DNA from: Bradysia coprophila
Lineage: Eukaryota; Arthropoda; Insecta; Diptera; Sciaridae
Direction of reading: 5' to 3'
DNA: 64,000 nt
Assembly: GCF_014529535.1 (NCBI RefSeq)
Contig: NW_023503555.1
Coordinates: forward strand, 806,001-870,000
The position numbers and the translations under genes are program-made. The stretch's first letter is position 1. Every line of letters begins with the position of its first letter. The notes beneath the pieces are model-generated. The model did no database searches and was not told the DNA's origin. It saw only the letters and a list, made by a program, of their open reading frames with translations. Positions 61,497 through 64,000 of this stretch are shown piece after piece.

Positions 61497-62552
61497 TTAC
61501 CCATCCACAGTGAACGTACCGATCAACGTTTTCGTCATGAATTCCAATTTTTGCTTATCAACACTGTCGATAACTTCGAACAATCGCATTCGACGTTGTC
61601 CCCTTTCATCTTTGTATCCGCGTAACATGAACGTACGATCAGAAGTCACGTTTGAAAACAAAAATTTCAGAACGCCGTGCAAGCGATTGAATAAAAGATT
61701 CTTTTGTGGCCGGCCCAACATTGTTTCCCTGTCGTATTCTTCTATTGACGATACTATCGTCTCATCGGAGTCTGTACGACGTCCATGAATGATGGTTTTC
61801 GTACCAACTGCAAGAAAATGGTCCGATCGAATGAGCAAAATTGCCACGATTGTACTGTCGTACAATTACTTACTAAGGTAGGCTTGAAGCCACCAATCAA
61901 CTTTATCCGCCATGTTCGCACGATGTTTTTGACACTTCAGCTCAATGGATTCACCACTTCCTTTCCGAATAGTTTCCACTTTGCCCATCATCAAAATTTT
62001 ATATCCTCCAATTCTCCCATCGATCAACTGATTAAAGTCAAAATTTTCTCTGCTACCAGTGCACATTTCTTCAAATCGAAATCCGATGTTATTCCTGTCC
62101 GTCGTACGATAATGCAAGAAGCGTCGGAGGTATAAAGTTGAACCGAATCGAACGACGTTTACAACAAAATCCTCGTCGTTCATCGCCAATTTTCTCAGGG
62201 AATTTCTTTGACTCACAACGTGGTACAGTCTCAAATTGATACCAGAAAAATGCGCTGTCATAAGTATCGGTGTCAATGACGGATATTTTGGTTCGACAAT
62301 CATTCTTGGCTTTGAAACAGCTGGAACACGTTGCGGTAGTTTAGGCTGACGAAAAAAGGGTGCTCGACCAGGTATCTTCACAGAGCCTTTAAATGCTTTG
62401 ACATCAAGAGGATTGCCAGGCATTTTGACTAGTGTGCTACAAGAGCCCAACATGCGCGGCACATAAGATTCGAAAATTGATGATTCCATTGTCAACTCCA
62501 CAGGATCTTCCTCGAATGCAGCGATAAATTGAAGACGAGCGTTTAAGTCCAT
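61497..62552 (-). CDS. DXO/Rai1-family protein with altered metal site (Cutoff-like?)
   Basis: DXO/Rai1 proteins remove aberrant caps and degrade faulty RNA; the fly member Cutoff has lost catalysis and protects piRNA precursors in the nucleus. Exons 62552-61874 and 61807-61497 give 329 residues (family 350-400). Family marks: GFRFEE (157-162, motif GxxxE), IELK (203-206), WWLQAYL|IGTKTIIHGRRTD (Gln223 region), and a helical C-terminus. The usual GEVDC, which supplies two metal ligands (mouse Glu234, Asp236), is GKVET here (Lys191, Glu193), and the N-terminal WRG motif is degraded (NVVRFGS). So hydrolysis is doubtful; the protein may be a Cutoff-type RNA-end protector or a degenerate DXO. Assignment to the family is fairly secure, function is not. 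Confidence 0.75.
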
Positions 62553-64000
62553 TTATTGTTTTTGCTTTTTTCTTCTTCGTCAGAAGGTTTTGATGCGAGG
62601 TCGTAATTTGCAGCATGTTTTGTAGAGCTGATTCTTTTCGACTGAACGTTTCGGTGACTCAGCGAACAATATGTCACAAAAACGTGTGTCTGCACTGCAC
62701 TGTGGCGGCACAATTTCTCGAATAAAGAACACGTCCAGTAGTCATTGCATTTTCGCTAATAATAGTAATTTATGCAACAAGTTGATAAATTGGGTTGTTT
62801 TTGTCACTAGATGTGACGTTACAATGGATGTTAATCAAACGAGCGAAGCGATTTTTCGTATAGAAATGATAGCGCCACCGTATATTTTAGCATCAAATTT
62901 TAATTGATTTCCCATTTGTATGATGCGGCCATACCCTTCTCATACAACAATGCTAATAAGAGATAAAACCTTACAGTTAACTCCAACCAAATTTGTGACA
63001 CAATTTGCTTCAGCTGTTTTACAGCCGATCCACCACTTATATAACTTCACTGAAAAACAGCAGACGCAAATTGCGTCACGAATTTGGTTAAGGTTAACTG
63101 TATCAAGGTTCTGAACCTTGAACTGTATCTCAGTTTGACAATACACTTTCAGTAAAGTAAATCATGGGCTCAGTACTCACCACCCACTGTACAGTACACC
63201 AGCGATAATTGGTAGCTTTGTTGTAATCTTTTCGAATCGTTTAGTGACGATGGGTTAATAAAGTAGACTTCTCAACCTGATAAAATCGTTAGAAAATCAT
63301 TTGAAAATTTCTGGAAATTAGAGATTCTTTTGCCTGTATTTTGGGCACATTAGGGAAAAGCAGGATGAAATTTATTTTTTTTAGAAAAGATCGCTTTTTT
63401 ACTGGCTGCGTCATTATTGTGAGAGGTTTTTTGTTGCTCATTTAATAAAAGATTTGAGTTTTAAAAAAAATAAAAATTTTCAACAGAAAAGTCCTCAAAA
63501 TCGAAGAAAATTGTTTCATCTCTTATTTAAAGGGTCATTTAGTTTTTGATATAAAATCTTTTACTTCTTTTGTGTTAACATACATTTCGCTATTCGCCTA
63601 CTCGGTTGGCCTGTAGAGGCGCCACATTTTTTTATAGTACTTCAATCTCACTGTACTATTTTTTTGTGTAACAACTTCACATTGGTTCATTCTTATGAAA
63701 TGTCACAACAGTGAAGTTTGTTCATGAAAAAATAATTGAGTGACAGCAGTCTTTTTATGAAGAAAAGTACTAAATTGTAATATATTTTACCCCTAGTTTC
63801 TAAACTACATTCTACTATAAATATAAGAGAACATTAGCCAGAATTAATCGGATATTTTTGTCATCGTTGTCGACAAAACATATACTAACCGTTTCTAAGG
63901 AATCAGAGTTCCTAGCTGCAACTAGTGAATTAACCTGTTAGTGACGACTATCATCTGTTATCGATTGAAGCGACAAATAAAATCGAGAATTTCTGACTGA
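62553..64000. other. Gene-free right end
   Basis: No assignable ORF. A member of the AGTTATTTAT palindrome group starts near 62759 (aatagtaatttatgcaacaa), and a foldback is listed. The rest is AT-rich without evident structure. Confidence 0.55.
62967..63110. mobile_element. Foldback element with ~58-bp arms
   Basis: The left arm aaccttacagttaactccaa, then ccaaatttgtgacacaattt, pairs with the right arm aaattgcgtcacgaatttgg, then ttaaggttaactgt...aaggtt, including facing tgttttacag / ctgaaaaaca. The centre is only about 25 bp. Confidence 0.7.

Overview
The window looks like nuclear DNA of a dipteran insect, probably a nematoceran such as a fungus gnat. This is an inference from gene content, introns of about 60-100 bp, AT-rich spacers and very dense short mobile elements. 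No bacterial, plasmid or organelle features were seen. Eleven protein genes can be supported, each with its exon structure worked out from frame continuity and GT/AG sites.

Left third (1-24.9 kb): the 5' end of eIF4A (minus strand, start codon split by an intron); EEF1A lysine methyltransferase 1 (plus) convergent with prefoldin subunit 1 (minus), which share a 13-bp two-way polyadenylation signal; TMEM33/Kr-h2 (plus); a Tre1/moody-type orphan GPCR (plus); and an intronless secreted protein with a beta-trefoil-like C-terminus (plus).

Middle (28-38.3 kb): two convergent genes for the large subunit of ribonucleotide reductase. The minus-strand copy has all the residues needed for catalysis. 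The plus-strand copy keeps the same exon structure and an open 787-codon frame, but has lost the radical cysteine, one redox cysteine, one tyrosine of the radical-transfer path and the phosphate loop. It is the strongest candidate here for an undescribed protein: an R1 pseudoenzyme beside its active parent. A miniature LTR element (TRIM) lies between them.

Right (41.9-62.6 kb): Alg7/DPAGT1 (plus), whose last 5.6-kb intron holds a minus-strand GT17 (MGAT3-like) gene, so a first-step and a late-step N-glycan enzyme are nested; Sfmbt (plus; FCS zinc finger, four MBT repeats, SAM); and a DXO/Rai1-family gene (minus) with two altered metal-ligand positions, possibly Cutoff-like.

The spacers are full of small non-autonomous elements. 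Several have exact 8-bp target duplications (hAT-like). Two of these carry expanded simple repeats, one of them a 9-bp minisatellite also present in a 74-bp relative. There is also a CAC-ended foldback element with ~165-bp inverted repeats, a Helentron-like repeat nested in another MITE, tRNA-like SINEs and two LINE remnants.
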